A stretch of DNA of 64,000 nt from assembly GCA_013350335.1 (NCBI GenBank), contig CM023540.1, positions 49,892,552 to 49,956,551 of the forward strand. Direction: 5' to 3'. The translations under genes were made by a program, and so were the position numbers. This DNA comes from Chimonanthus salicifolius (lineage: Eukaryota > Streptophyta > Magnoliopsida > Laurales > Calycanthaceae). The notes beneath the pieces were generated by a model. That model saw nothing but the letters and a program-made list of their open reading frames with translations, made no database searches and was not told the origin of the DNA. How positions within the stretch are numbered: position 1 is the stretch's first letter; each line of letters starts with the position of its first letter. Positions 57,201 to 63,014 of the stretch are shown piece by piece.

Positions 57201-59103
57201 TAAGTTTCACTTTCTCTCACTAGATTTTGATATGTTTTGTTTGTTCAACCCATTGAGGCCCAAGTACATGATGAGACAATTTTGCAAAAAAATTTAGTGT
57301 CAACAAAGACTGTCAAAACAAATCTGTTGGGTGCGGGGGGAATGCAGACATGCCTACATGCTTAAAAGATTTTCTTAATTTCTTTTTAAATTTAATTGCT
57401 CATGATTTTTCTTGTCTATTCCTTCCTTGCCATTCTTTTAGCTTCTTGCAGAAAAAATGCCAGAGTTATTGGATTTTGATAAGGACTTGGTTCATTTGGA
57501 AGCTGCTTCTAAGGCATGTGTTTGAAATTTCCCTTGATTTTTAATATTTTATTACTCTGGCAACAAGTTGTGTAGATTCAGTTGCTTCTGATTCATTCAT
57601 TCTTATAATTACACAATTCATGATTTGATTAATATATCTAGATCCAACTAAAGTCACTAGCTGAAGAAATGCAAGCTGTGAGTAAGGGTCTTGAAAAGGT
57701 TGAGCAGGAACTTACGGCCTCAGATAGTGATGGTACCATATCGAAAGGCTTCCAGAAGGTAAGAATAATTTTGTGAATTGTTTGTTTTATTTTGTAGTAC
57801 AGGACCACTTTCTTTATTGTTTTAGAGAGGGCTTAGGATATTTATTTAAACAGGATAAAGTAGAGAAGTAGAGCTGACTAAGTTGACCCCAAAATTTATG
57901 GACAAGGCTGTAAAATAGTTGGCAGGTGCTCATTCTTGCAACTATGTGGTTGGTGGTTTGAGTCATATTACCATGTCAAAAAATATATGGGGTAAAGCTT
58001 TGATGTTGATGGCAATGTTGTGAAAATTGAATCGTATCGTAAAATCGTTATAAATCTTGAACCGCAAATCGTATATCGTAAATCTTATAATCGTAAGATT
58101 CATAAGTATGTTTTCTCAAAATATTTAATATATGAAATAACGTAAAATATATCGAAAATGTAATAATATAAGCAATTCTTCAACATCTTTCAATATTAAG
58201 TGAATATTATAGAATTAGTTCATTGGAACTCAAATTTCAATGCTCCAATTTCTAAAAGTATAAGACCAGTATATAATCCAGCTATACTGTGAAAAATCAA
58301 TCATGAACTAAAAGCTCCCCAAGAAATCGAGAGGTCTTAAATGCCCCTTCAACTCAAACCTTAAAAACCATTAAAACACAATGTTTCATGCTTTCACATT
58401 CCTAATAACCCCATAATTCTATTATTCATGTGAATCGTAAGATTTGTTAATAGATACAAATCGTTCATCTTATCATATCGTATGAATCGTAAGATACGAA
58501 TCATGTATCATAAGATTTTAACAACAATGATTGATGGTGGTGGTTTGATCACTTACTGTGTAATGTTTTACTGTATTATTGTTATAGTGATTTTGTTGTT
58601 AAAATATTACTATATTTTGAATGGTGTCATAATATCACATTTTGTTGAAGACATTAGCTCATCTTAGCCAATATGATTTTTGGTACCGTGGAAGTAATGG
58701 AAAGTTGGGCTGGATTTGAGAGATGTATTGTTATTGGTTTTTCTTAGAACTTGTATGAAGTTCCATTTACTTATATTATTATTATTATTATTTAATTTTC
58801 TTTATTATCCTGGAACTGCAGAATGTGGTTATATTGCTCTGTACCATTTTTTATTCTTAGAGTTTACCAGTTCTTTGTAATTTTTTAGGCTTTAAAAGCT
58901 TTTCTTGATACTGCTGAGGCTGAAGTCAGGTCTCTTATATCCCTGTATTCTGAAGTGGTAAGTGATTATCATTTGTGCATAGACTTCTGGCTTGGTGGTG
59001 TCTTTTGGATCTTTAATTTAATACCATGTCCTGCAGGGAAGAAATGCAGATTCACTGGCTCAGTATTTTGGAGAGGATCCAGCTAGATGTCCTTTTGAGC
59101 AAG
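15199..59103 (+). CDS. FH14: Class II formin, FH14-like (17 exons, 3' end off window)
   Basis: This formin nucleates and elongates actin and, as a class II member with a PTEN-C2 region, probably binds membranes through it; Arabidopsis FH14 also links actin to microtubules. Exons: 15199-15271, 15400-16103, 16195-16416, 16507-16858, 16943-18368, 18743-18872, 23449-23520, 39137-39235, 44764-44805, 44880-44960, 45042-45092, 45189-45270, 45342-45436, 57442-57513, 57642-57758, 58889-58957, 59037-59103. All junctions keep frame (3754 nt). Domains: PTEN-like about residues 1-190, C2 to about 340, acidic linker, FH1 about 500-890, FH2 from about 897 (KPLHWVKV). The P-loop reads HCERGGW, lacking the final arginine of HCxxGxxR, so phosphatase activity is not expected. 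The start is chosen because MTIFSRFFYKRPPDGLLEF is the usual class II N-terminus. The last FH2 segment is beyond 64000. Confidence 0.93.
15400..16103 (+). CDS. FH14: Formin exon 2 (PTEN-like domain)
   Basis: Acceptor TTTGCAG, donor GGCAG|GTATAC, ends in phase 0. Carries FNFREGEKKSQF, YPRQYEGCPLLPLSLVQHFL and the P-loop-like HCERGGWPLLAF, then EWPPAERVLSLDC at the start of the C2 region. Confidence 0.95.
16195..16416 (+). CDS. FH14: Formin exon 3 (C2 domain)
   Basis: 74 codons, phase 0 at both ends (TTGCAG| and GCGGAG|GTGAAT). Carries QGDVVLECLHLD and MFRIMFNTAFIRSNILML, typical of the C2 part of PTEN-type formins. Confidence 0.94.
16507..16858 (+). CDS. FH14: Formin exon 4 (end of C2, acidic linker)
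   Basis: Starts VLFGDVES after TTTAG and ends in phase 1 at CTAAATG|GTAACA. Carries GLPIEAFSRVQELFSGVEW, then a Ser/Asp/Glu-rich linker that leads into FH1. Confidence 0.93.
16943..18368 (+). CDS. FH14: Formin exon 5 (FH1 and start of FH2)
   Basis: The largest exon, 1426 bp. It encodes roughly 20 blocks of consecutive prolines (runs of up to 12 or 13) separated by Ser/Thr/Gly spacers, the profilin-actin-binding FH1 region. It ends with GPKKASLKPLHWVKVTRALQ, the start of FH2. The donor is TCAAA|GTATGC, phase 2. C-runs and CCACCA repeats make it slippage-prone, so FH1 length may vary between alleles. Confidence 0.93.
18743..18872 (+). CDS. FH14: Formin exon 6 (FH2)
   Basis: Starts after GAATAG, completing a lysine codon, and reads APEIDLSELESLFS, a standard FH2 motif. 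Ends KPEIVHL at donor TTG|GTATTC, phase 0. Confidence 0.92.
19521..21904 (-). mobile_element. L1-type LINE, 5'-truncated
   Basis: The minus-strand LINE begins at its 3' poly(A) (T10 at 19521-19530). In coding order it has the RT end (21904-21491, FTYLGLPVGG and GGNLTLIK), the spacer WTDLWLGL (21297-21058), a zinc-knuckle RT-associated segment (20920-20735, CILCGCQDEDADHLF) and RNase H (20200 to about 19680, FKFNMDGASKG, NEVEQLGIRRAL, VIEGDS). The RNase H frame is intact. The upstream RT part is broken by frameshifts. A solo-LTR-like insertion at 20438-20704 splits the middle. Confidence 0.85.
20438..20704. mobile_element. Small LTR-like insertion inside the LINE
   Basis: 267 bp starting TGTTGTGGGACC, flanked by AGATA on both sides (20433-20437 and 20705-20709). 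LINE coding similarity continues across the insertion point. The right end reads TTCTAAA rather than ending in CA. A relative with the same TGTTGTGGGAC start lies at 36976. Confidence 0.6.
22125..22650. repeat. MITE-like repeat with ATACGAT motifs
   Basis: The stretch is bounded by GTTAAAAATCTTAAGATT on the left and GATTTTCAAAACATTGG on the right, roughly inverted. It is rich in CTTATGA and GATACGATT motifs. A sequence relative lies at 58018-58530 and a short one near 63175. Termini are approximate. Confidence 0.4.
22943..23165 (-). mobile_element. tRNA-derived SINE with 14-bp TSD
   Basis: The insert 22957-23151 starts on the + strand with T11 (its poly(A) tail on the minus strand). Perfect 14-bp duplications GATTAGATCATTGC lie at 22943-22956 and 23152-23165. 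On the minus strand a pol III B box GTTCGATTCCC maps to 23094-23084, with an A-box-like GATAGCCAGG upstream. Length, poly(A), B box and target duplication fit a SINE mobilised by the L1 machinery. Confidence 0.82.
23166..23198 (-). mobile_element. Minimal LINE tail reusing the SINE target
   Basis: After the second SINE target copy come T13, GAATAGT and then a third ATTAGATCATTGC (23186-23198). TTGAATAGTA is the extreme 3' end of the L1 element at 45700-46848 (reverse complement), so this looks like an L1 insertion truncated to its last bases. Confidence 0.55.
23449..23520 (+). CDS. FH14: Formin exon 7 (FH2)
   Basis: 24 codons, VDLRRANNCEIMLTKIKMPL and onward to PDMI, a conserved FH2 motif. 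Acceptor TTTTTCAG, donor ATGATT|GTGAGT, phase 0 at both ends. Confidence 0.95.
25028..25853. repeat. MITE-like block with TGTTTGG ends
   Basis: Begins TGTGTTTGGACAGG and ends CCTTTCAAACACA, an imperfect terminal inverted repeat. Further CTTGTTTGGAT, CTATGTTTGGAT and GGAGACTTCTCC motifs repeat within it, suggesting nested related copies. The ends resemble Tourist or hAT MITEs. I could not fix a target duplication. Confidence 0.45.
26598..26840 (-). repeat. TRIM LTR A
   Basis: 243 bp from TGTGACGACCCG to GGGGTATTACA on the + strand, clearly similar to LTR C along its whole length. Confidence 0.85.
26936..27090 (-). repeat. TRIM LTR B, shortened
   Basis: Starts TGTAACGACTC and ends ATGTATCACA. 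Its 155 bp match the other LTRs at the left (ATATTGTC, CTTTGGG) and up to AAAAGGCCTT, then it diverges or is deleted. Confidence 0.7.
27125..27362 (-). repeat. TRIM LTR C (5' LTR)
   Basis: 238 bp from TGTAACGACTCG to GGGGTATTACG. The tRNA-Met primer-binding site lies directly beside it at 27107-27122. Confidence 0.85.
28189..28467 (-). repeat. 3' LTR of the degenerate copia element
   Basis: 279 bp with TG..CA ends (TGTCTTTAAGAAG to TTATAGCA). It follows the pol end on the minus strand with the polypurine-like TTCTGGAG between. Confidence 0.6.
28692..28925. mobile_element. hAT-MITE-like insertion in copia RNase H
   Basis: Starts TAGGGCTGCAACTTGGG, the same head as the hAT-type MITE at 39623 (TAGGGCTGAAATCGGG), and shares its GGGTTGGGC-rich interior. 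It replaces the YCDN region of the host RNase H. No clean right end or 8-bp duplication was found. Confidence 0.4.
29067..29796 (+). repeat. 5' LTR of the young element
   Basis: Contains four tandem 24-bp units (29399-29494, TTGTTAAG(G/A)TAG...) upstream of the TATA box and about three 33-bp units (GAAGGACTGTTTTGTG) near its 3' end. Confidence 0.93.
29399..29494 (+). repeat. 4 x 24-bp tandem repeat in LTR U3
   Basis: Four copies of a unit starting TTGTTAAGGTAGGACTC, about 20 bp upstream of the TATA box. The position suggests an enhancer-like role, but that is inference. The same array is present in the 3' LTR. Confidence 0.85.
29854..31233 (+). CDS. Gag-like frame of the young element, one in-frame stop
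   Basis: Codons run from ATG 29854 to TAA at 30607, then stay open in the same frame to a TGA at 31231, inside the 3' LTR. The N-terminus is Arg-rich (MTRRNRLRSRQARN) and is followed by REIAALKNQ (possible coiled coil) and a Ser/Asp/Glu-rich stretch. RPYVDPMW and RPYVDPIW show an internal duplication. No CCHC knuckle or protease motif is visible, so a gag role is inferred only from position. The stop, followed by CAG, might be suppressed, mutated or spliced out (a GTAAGT follows at 30620). Confidence 0.5.
31023..31752 (+). repeat. 3' LTR of the young element
   Basis: 730 bp, differing from the 5' LTR at only two positions that I could find (T/C near each LTR's 3' end). Confidence 0.93.
33490..36975 (+). 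mobile_element. L1-type LINE, 5' half (ORF1 and endonuclease)
   Basis: The + strand carries, in order, a broken RRM-like segment of LINE ORF1 (about 33610-33960, with FAFVRMANG and LQVNPVHF), a zinc-finger/DUF4283-like region (34051-34540, with VRVRMWLQCFGFPFQGWN and VEVDEW), a variable linker, the endonuclease start (from about 35860, KILTWNVRSLG) with many stops, and the link to RT (36555-36975, KSRALWLKDGDKNTTFFHC). The RT is lost where an LTR-like sequence begins at 36976. A matching 3' end lies at 38332-38700. Confidence 0.72.
36976..37436 (+). mobile_element. LTR-like sequence of the TGTTGTGGGAC family
   Basis: Starts TGTTGTGGGACTCAC exactly where LINE coding breaks off. Shares several blocks with 20438-20704 (GTAATTGAT.ATTC, CTTTT.CCTTTTT). 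Further on it has a TATATAAGC box near 37345 and AATAAAAG at 37381, an LTR promoter and poly(A) layout. The right end is uncertain. Confidence 0.5.
37437..38040. other. Unassigned intronic stretch
   Basis: CT-rich at 37440-37740, then AT-rich. No gene or repeat end could be supported. It may be the interior of the LTR element starting at 36976. Confidence 0.3.
38041..38316 (-). pseudogene. Copia RT scrap
   Basis: The minus strand encodes a damaged segment equivalent to the N-terminal RT region of copia pol (similar to 32680-32890). The recognisable parts are a cysteine/lysine stretch, then NPNGPIAQYKAHLV-like residues. No LTRs are attached. Confidence 0.6.
38332..38700 (+). mobile_element. 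L1 3' end (RNase H C-terminus)
   Basis: The + strand reads FREVKTLASGLEVSFVHISR and ANGIADYFA, the C-terminal RNase H of this L1 family, then a non-coding 3' tail. It probably belongs to the LINE beginning at 33490, the middle having been replaced. Confidence 0.7.
39137..39235 (+). CDS. FH14: Formin exon 8 (FH2)
   Basis: 33 codons: SAVLALDSSVLDIDQVENLI, then KFCPTKEEMEMLK. Acceptor TTTTCAG, donor CTCAAG|GTAAAA, phase 0. The flanking introns are 15.6 and 5.5 kb, so this exon is isolated. Confidence 0.95.
39615..39992. mobile_element. hAT-type MITE with perfect 8-bp TSD
   Basis: The element 39623-39984 (362 bp) starts TAGGGCTGAAATCGGGTC. The reverse complement of its end is TAGAGGTGAAACTCAGGTC, an imperfect terminal inverted repeat. 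TCGGACAT flanks it on both sides (39615-39622 and 39985-39992). The interior is rich in AACCCGACC and its complement. No coding capacity. Confidence 0.88.
40311..40825 (+). mobile_element. Pogo (Emigrant-like) MITE with TA TSD
   Basis: The element 40313-40823 (511 bp) starts CAGTAAAACCTCTATAA and ends GAGAGTTTATTG between TA dinucleotides. It sits in LINE RNase H sequence. Removing it with one TA restores the local reading ILSIRRAL. It shares head and interior with 55632-56187 in the opposite orientation. Confidence 0.88.
42002..42185 (-). repeat. 3' LTR of the non-autonomous element
   Basis: Nearly identical in length and sequence to 44094-44277, with a dozen or so differences, so the insertion is older than the one at 29067. 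Confidence 0.82.
44094..44277 (-). repeat. 5' LTR of the non-autonomous element
   Basis: Lies next to the primer-binding site at 44081-44093 (minus strand). Confidence 0.82.
44764..44805 (+). CDS. FH14: Formin exon 9 (FH2)
   Basis: 14-codon micro-exon NYSGNKEMLGRCEQ between TTTCAG and CAG|GTTTGT, phase 0. Too short for ORF finding, but it is a hallmark FH2 motif. Confidence 0.95.
44880..44960 (+). CDS. FH14: Formin exon 10 (FH2)
   Basis: 27 codons: FFLELMKVPRVESKLRVFSF, then RITFSTQ. Acceptor CTACCAG, donor ACTCAG|GTATGT. Confidence 0.95.
45042..45092 (+). CDS. FH14: Formin exon 11 (FH2)
   Basis: 17 codons: VKELRSNLNTINDASRQ. Acceptor TGTACAG, donor AGACAG|GTATTC. Confidence 0.95.
45189..45270 (+). 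CDS. FH14: Formin exon 12 (FH2)
   Basis: VKESVKLRQIMQTILTLGNA, then LNQGTTR. Acceptor TTTTTTAG, donor CACGAG|GTACAT, ends in phase 1. Confidence 0.95.
45342..45436 (+). CDS. FH14: Formin exon 13 (FH2)
   Basis: GSAIGFKLDSLLKLSDTRAR, then NIKMTLMHYLCK, the most conserved FH2 stretch. Acceptor CTTGCAG, donor TGCAAG|GTAGAA, ends in phase 0. Confidence 0.96.
45682..46865 (+). mobile_element. L1-type LINE, 5'-truncated to 1.15 kb, with TSD
   Basis: Target duplications ATATACTGCAAA(G/T)TCTG lie at about 45682-45699 and 46849-46865. The insert encodes a zinc-knuckle segment (45760-45890, LKRRGMLRNDEDLLCTLCE, then EEDLDHL), a linker with VLWSLWKEGNNRIFE, and a frameshifted RNase H (MKFNVDR, NEAKILSIRRAL, ANAIQWA). 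It ends TTTGTTACTATTCAA with a degenerate tail. Confidence 0.82.
47367..49597 (-). mobile_element. L1-type LINE, 5'-truncated, with 15-bp TSD
   Basis: The insert 47382-49582 lies between perfect GAATGTGTACTATTC copies (47367-47381, 49583-49597). A T-run at 47382 is its poly(A) tail. Minus strand: RT C-terminal part (about 49560-48900), zinc-knuckle (48538-48332, LNCSFCGHLEEDVDHLF), linker (48214-48050, MWTLWKKNAKIFEG), RNase H (48045-47728, MKFNIDRASRGKSG, NEAELLSIRRAL, VIEEDSANAIKW). Frameshifts separate the parts. Confidence 0.9.
49760..50755 (+). mobile_element. L1 ORF1 fragment (RRM-like) on + strand
   Basis: The + strand holds pieces of an RRM-like ORF1 domain in shifting frames: TLFVSNL (about 49970), KVVDSFVPRKKEAEGRTFAF (50036-50095), VRMGM and LQVNPTHL (50173-50196). 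The following stretch, to about 50750, is the variable ORF1 part. It abuts the oppositely oriented LINE at 50760. Confidence 0.6.
50756..54470 (-). mobile_element. L1-type LINE, endonuclease to zinc-knuckle, both ends lost
   Basis: Minus strand: endonuclease tail (54460-54272, WCLGGDFNIVRFPSERIGG), pre-RT linker (54103-53620, NWLEDPKFVGLVKEWW and LWLKDGDKNSKFFHRC), RT (52699-51860, LIPKIEGPTDLSYYRPISHL and FANDTLFFCEP, where FADD has become FAND), RT end (51658-51446, GKFLWGDKEMKRKVHLVAW), WTGDSSGSFSVKAM (51040) and a zinc-knuckle trace near 50800. RNase H and poly(A) are absent. The stretch 52900-53560 does not read as LINE and may be a further insertion. Confidence 0.82.
52900..53560. other. 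Unassigned insert within the LINE
   Basis: LINE coding similarity stops near 53565 and resumes near 52860. The intervening sequence has no recognised domain and I found no duplicated target. Confidence 0.35.
54840..55075. repeat. Minisatellite, about 5 imperfect units
   Basis: Units contain CAAGTGTCCATGGGAAGAAC, then CCAAACCACACTTATATGAGA, with lengths of roughly 40-55 bp. They stay open in one frame, but the repeat nature makes a protein unlikely. Confidence 0.8.
55630..56189 (-). mobile_element. Pogo (Emigrant-like) MITE with TA TSD
   Basis: The element 55632-56187 (556 bp) starts CAGTAAAGCCTCTGCAATG and ends ATTATAGAGGTTTTACTG between TA dinucleotides. In reverse complement it matches 40313-40823 over the first 90 bp and at other blocks (CTCAGTACTCAATACATTCAG). 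No coding capacity. Confidence 0.88.
56266..57060. repeat. Tandem array, about 7 units of roughly 105-121 bp
   Basis: Unit starts at about 56266, 56383, 56504, 56623, 56728, 56849 and 56957 share GTTGCGATGGAGATCTAAC, then GATCATCAxGCCAT, GTGGGCCA and TTTCAATCCA. Copies are diverged by point changes and indels. No gene. Confidence 0.8.
57442..57513 (+). CDS. FH14: Formin exon 14 (FH2), GC donor
   Basis: 24 codons LLAEKMPELLDFDKDLVHLE, then AASK. The acceptor is TTTTAG at 57441; an alternative TTGCAG 10 bp later would break the frame. The donor is TCTAAG|GCATGT, a GC-AG intron, needed because exon 15 continues in frame as IQLKSLAEEM. Confidence 0.92.
57642..57758 (+). CDS. FH14: Formin exon 15 (FH2)
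   Basis: 39 codons: IQLKSLAEEMQAVSKGLEKV, then EQELTASDSDGTISKGFQK. Donor CAGAAG|GTAAGA, phase 0. Confidence 0.94.
58018..58530. repeat. MITE-like repeat with ATCGTA motifs
   Basis: Bounded by TGTTGTGAAAATTGAATCG and, inverted, GATTTTAACAACAATG. Both ends carry clustered ATCGTATCGTA motifs. The same family appears at 22125-22650 and as a fragment near 63175-63230. No coding capacity. Confidence 0.5.
58889..58957 (+). CDS. FH14: Formin exon 16 (FH2)
   Basis: 23 codons: ALKAFLDTAEAEVRSLISLY, then SEV. Acceptor TTTTTTAG, donor GAAGTG|GTAAGT. Confidence 0.94.
59037..59103 (+). CDS. FH14: Formin exon 17 (FH2), last exon in window
   Basis: GRNADSLAQYFGEDPARCPF, then EQ. Acceptor CCTGCAG, donor GAGCAAG|GTAAGA, ends in phase 1. 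The remaining FH2 exon (with the usual lasso-side NFV and HEEN motifs) is not found before 64000. Confidence 0.93.
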
Positions 59104-59230
59104 GTAAGATGTGAGATCACCATAATTTACTGGATCTTTTTTAAAATATGTTGTCAATGGAGTTACTGAACGTATGTTCACTGGATCTTGTTCCACTCCC
59201 TACTATAGTATCTACCACATCTATTCATGT

Positions 59231-61960
59231 ATAAGAAAGCTCTAATTTTTTTTGGAATGCTTATGGTTAGTATATACTAATAAAGAGGCACCTAGAAGTG
59301 CACAATACAACAAATTGAAAAGAAAAAAAGAACAAGCCCAAAGCCCAATACACCCGAAAGAGAAACAAGAGCCCGAGCAAAAAGACTTTAAACTAAATCA
59401 AGATGCTCTTTCATGCTCTCAATATGTCCAAGATACTATAGTGGGAGTGGAAAAACCTTGTTGGTAGACTCATTAAGGGCAATCAACAGTTTCCTGAATA
59501 TGTGGAGCTTTTGTTCCCATCACAAGCTCCAAATGGTGGTGAAAAGGGCTAAAAAGCCACATCAACGAGCACTCTCGGATTTCTTAGGAGAATGACAGAG
59601 CAATAGAAGCTGGCATGGACCATATGTTTACTGACATAAAACCAAACTTCATACCGTCGAAGAGAAGGCGCAATGAAGAAGAAGATGATCACTGTCTTCC
59701 GAGGCACCAAGGCAGAAAGGGCATCCACTAACCAACGTCCTACCCCTCTTTTTGAGGTTGTCTTGAGTGTGGATTTTCCCCATGCCCGCAGTCCAGAAGA
59801 AACAAGTAGCTCAGGTCGGAAGAGTAGCGCCACCATACCATAGAGTCGTCATCTTGAGGTTTGGCGCGAAGAGAGGAAAGAAACTGCATGAGGCGAGTAA
59901 AATCATCCACTTTTGAGTTAGAGAGATTACTATGGAGGAGAAGATCCTAAACCAACTGACTACCAGAGAGATTGTAGAAATTTGAAACAAAGCTTTAAGG
60001 GGAGACAATAAGGCAGAAAAGGGAAGGAAACTGATTTGCAACTGTGGAGGAGCCGGATTAGATATCTGTCCAAAATCGAACACTATCCCCATGATCCACT
60101 TTGAATCTTATTCCTTGCTTAAACCTTGCAAAACAAGCGCAAGTAGCCTGCCACATTCCAGAAGCCCTTTGAGGTGTAGGATTGATGTCCCACCCTTGGT
60201 TCCCTATATTGTACTTCTCCACCAAAAGATCTTTCTATGGCCCATTCTCCTCGATCCCAAATCGCCACTACCATTTGGAGAGATCTTGATTGATCTCCTT
60301 AATTGGGCGAATGCCAAGGCCTCCCACATGAATAGGGAGACAAACCTTCTTCCAACTTAGGAGATGATCATTTTTCTTTTATGCCAGATCACCCCAAAGA
60401 AAATCTCTCATGATCATCTTCTCCAAAGAGAGGATCATTATCTTATGACAATGGAAGGCCAAGAGGAAATAAATCGGAAGCGCTGATAGAACTGACTTCA
60501 ATAAGGTTAAACGCCCACCAAAAGAAAGGTACCTAACTCTCGACAAAGCTGGTCTCTTACTGAATTTGGCAATCACTTGGCTCCCACAGAGAAAAGCTTG
60601 GCATCCCGATACGAAGAGGGAGACCCAAGTAAGTGGAAGGAACAGATGCTGAATGATACTCCATCAAGATGGCCAAAAAGGATAACACATTTCCACTAAG
60701 ATTGATACCAAATCTCTCTCCCTTTGAGTAATTAATACGCAAGGATGATGATAACTCAAACCAATGGAGGATTGCCTTCAGGCTCCTAATAGACTCCTCC
60801 TTGGCTTCATTAAAAATGATAGCATCTTCAACAAATTGTAGATGGTGAAACTCAAGGGAGGAAATCCCAATCCCGAACCCGCGAATGAGTGAAAGATCTG
60901 CAGCTCTGGAAAGGAGGAGGCTCAAAGCTTCACCCACCATAATGAACAAAGCCGGAGATAGGGGATCTCCTTGCTGGAGACCACGGGAGCTGCAGAAGAA
61001 ACACTTCAAAGAATCACTAATGAGAACTAAAAAATAGGCTGAAGAAACACACTCTGCAATCTAGGTGCTCCACTTTCTTCCAAAACCTATACTAGAGAGG
61101 ATGAAGTGAAGGAAACCTTAGTCGACCATATCATATGCTTTCCCTAAATCTATCTTACAACCACACCTTCCCTGCTTGACTTGTGTTGGGAGTTTATGCA
61201 TTCATGGCAGTGATGATAGCGTCCATGATTTGCCTACCATCAACGACAGCTGACTGAAAAGGAGAAACCAAATTAGGCAAGAAAACTTTCAGTCGGTTGG
61301 TAAGAATCTTGCATAGGAATTTGTATGGACTGCCTAAGAGGCTGATAGGACGGAAGTCTCTGAGTGAAGTTGCCCCATCCTTTTTCAGTACAAGGACAAG
61401 GAAGGTCAGCACCAGGAGCCTTGAACAGTTTATCCATCACAAAAATCCACTAGTTCACGTTTCACAACCTCCCAAAACTTCTTGAAGAAAGCTAATAATA
61501 TCCATCTGGCTCGGAGCACGATCGTAACCAAGATCCCAAACCACTGCTTTAATCTCATCTTTAGAAAAGGGGCTTTCGAGGAGGGAAACACCATGAGGGT
61601 CTAAAGTCTTGAAGAGTAAACCAGTGATAGGTAGTCTCTCACAAGGGTTGGCGGAGTATAGGTTTTGAAAGAAGTTGATGATGGAGGAGGTGATGCTATC
61701 CTTGTCAACAACCATAGTGTCATCAATAGAGTGATTTTGTTTGATTCACTTATGAGCTGAAGCTATGTCGTGAAAAAAATTGTGTTTTTGTCACCTTCCT
61801 TAATCCACCTATCACGGGATTGCAGCCTCCATTTCACTTCATCTTGGATACACTTGGTGCGGTACTTGTCTTGGAGATCATGGCGCAAGAGGTGATCTTC
61901 CCCTGAAAGATTACATGTTTGCTCATTGATATCTGTTTGATTGATGCCATTGAGGAGAGA
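59231..61960 (-). mobile_element. L1-type LINE (RT), different lineage, 5'-truncated
   Basis: Minus strand: pre-RT (61800-61455, DSITSSIINFFQNLYSANP and SPFSKDEIKAVVWDLGYDRA), RT (61412-61194, LKKDGATSLRDFRPISLLGS; 61009-60557, RGLQQGDPLSPALFIMVGEAL, where the catalytic FADD reads FVED), GGRLTLLKSVLSALPIYF (60530) and a post-RT part to about 59800. A T8 run at 59248-59255 marks the 3' side. No RNase H is seen. Many frameshifts and the lost aspartate make it inactive. Confidence 0.82.
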
Positions 61961-62050
61961 TGCAACACTTGTTTCTCACATTTGTAGATGTGACCGTACA
62001 TGTGGACACATATAAACTCCCTAGCTGTGCAACCCCTCATACACAGCTGG

Positions 62051-62180
62051 GTGGAGAATGCAATTAGAGTTGATCTACGCATGGACTTACATGTGCACAC
62101 ATATAAACTCCCCATGTGGAGAATGCAATTAGAGTTGATCTACGCATGGACTTACATGTGCACGCATATAAATTCCCCAT
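62051..62180. repeat. Tandem duplication, 2 x 65 bp
   Basis: Two copies of a unit starting GTGGAGAATGCAATTAG begin at 62051 and 62116, nearly identical. A partial related stretch precedes them at 61995. Confidence 0.88.
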
Positions 62181-62192
62181 GCCCCTCCAAAT

Positions 62193-62318
62193 AAATAGAA
62201 ATAAAAATAAATACGAAAATACTAAATACTCCTTGTAAGCTCTGCGTGTCCTACATCAAAATGTGATTTCTTAGATTCAAAATTAAAATATGTGTGTAGC
62301 GGAATGGGTGCGAATATG
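62193..62318. repeat. Direct repeat, left copy (partner 62888-63014)
   Basis: About 125 bp (AAATAGAAATAAAAATAAAT to GTGCGAATATG) is repeated about 570 bp further on with few changes. This could be a short LTR pair or a segmental duplication. No TG..CA ends or target duplication could be fixed. Confidence 0.75.
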
Positions 62319-62887
62319 TATTGTTGTTCTCTATTTCGTGAATAGATACATTGCTTTTTTCATATATGGGATCCAGCTTGGGGATACAAATCAACATAGA
62401 ATGGGTGAATAAGGTTATTACTATAGGTGGTTAGGTGCAGATTTTAGCTCTATCCCCCATCATGGCTATACATTTATGAATTCAAAATTTAATGGCTTCA
62501 CAAGGTTTAGATAAAATGTAATGCAGGGAGCACGCCTGCAACTAGGCAGGAAGAAAGAGAAGATATGCATTTAGCTAGACAGGAGAAGAAGAAAGAAAGA
62601 AGATAGGAAAAAAGGCTATGTCTTAATAATTTTCATTAAATATTCATCATTGGGTGTTCTTTCTCAACCCCATTACATAGTTTTATATAAAAAAATGAAA
62701 GAAGGAAATCTAGGCCTAAATCTACATGGGATTAGAATCCCACACACACTAAGAAACTTCCTGATTTATTCTAAAACGAAAATAACAAGTTCTAATCTTA
62801 TCTTAGACTCTTAAACCAACAAGGAAAGCCACCGACCTGGCTTCCTTACTAAAACAGAGACTCTAGGATCCTAGACAAGATCGAACA

Positions 62888-63014
62888 AAATAGAAATAAA
62901 AATAAATACGAAAATACTAAATACTCGTTGTAAGCTCTTGCGTGTCCTACATCAAAATGTGATTTCTTAGATTCAAAATTAAAATATGTGTGAAGTGGAA
63001 TGAGTGCGAATATG
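62888..63014. repeat. Direct repeat, right copy (partner 62193-62318)
   Basis: Differs from the left copy at a handful of positions, for example CTCGTTG against CTCCTTG and GTGAAGTGG against GTGTAGCGG. Confidence 0.75.

Larger units (their letters stand above)
45437..57441 (+). other. Formin intron 13, 12.0 kb
   Basis: GT-AG intron with three or four L1 copies, a pogo MITE and two tandem-repeat arrays. The stretch 46866-47366 between LINEs holds no recognisable gene. Confidence 0.85.
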
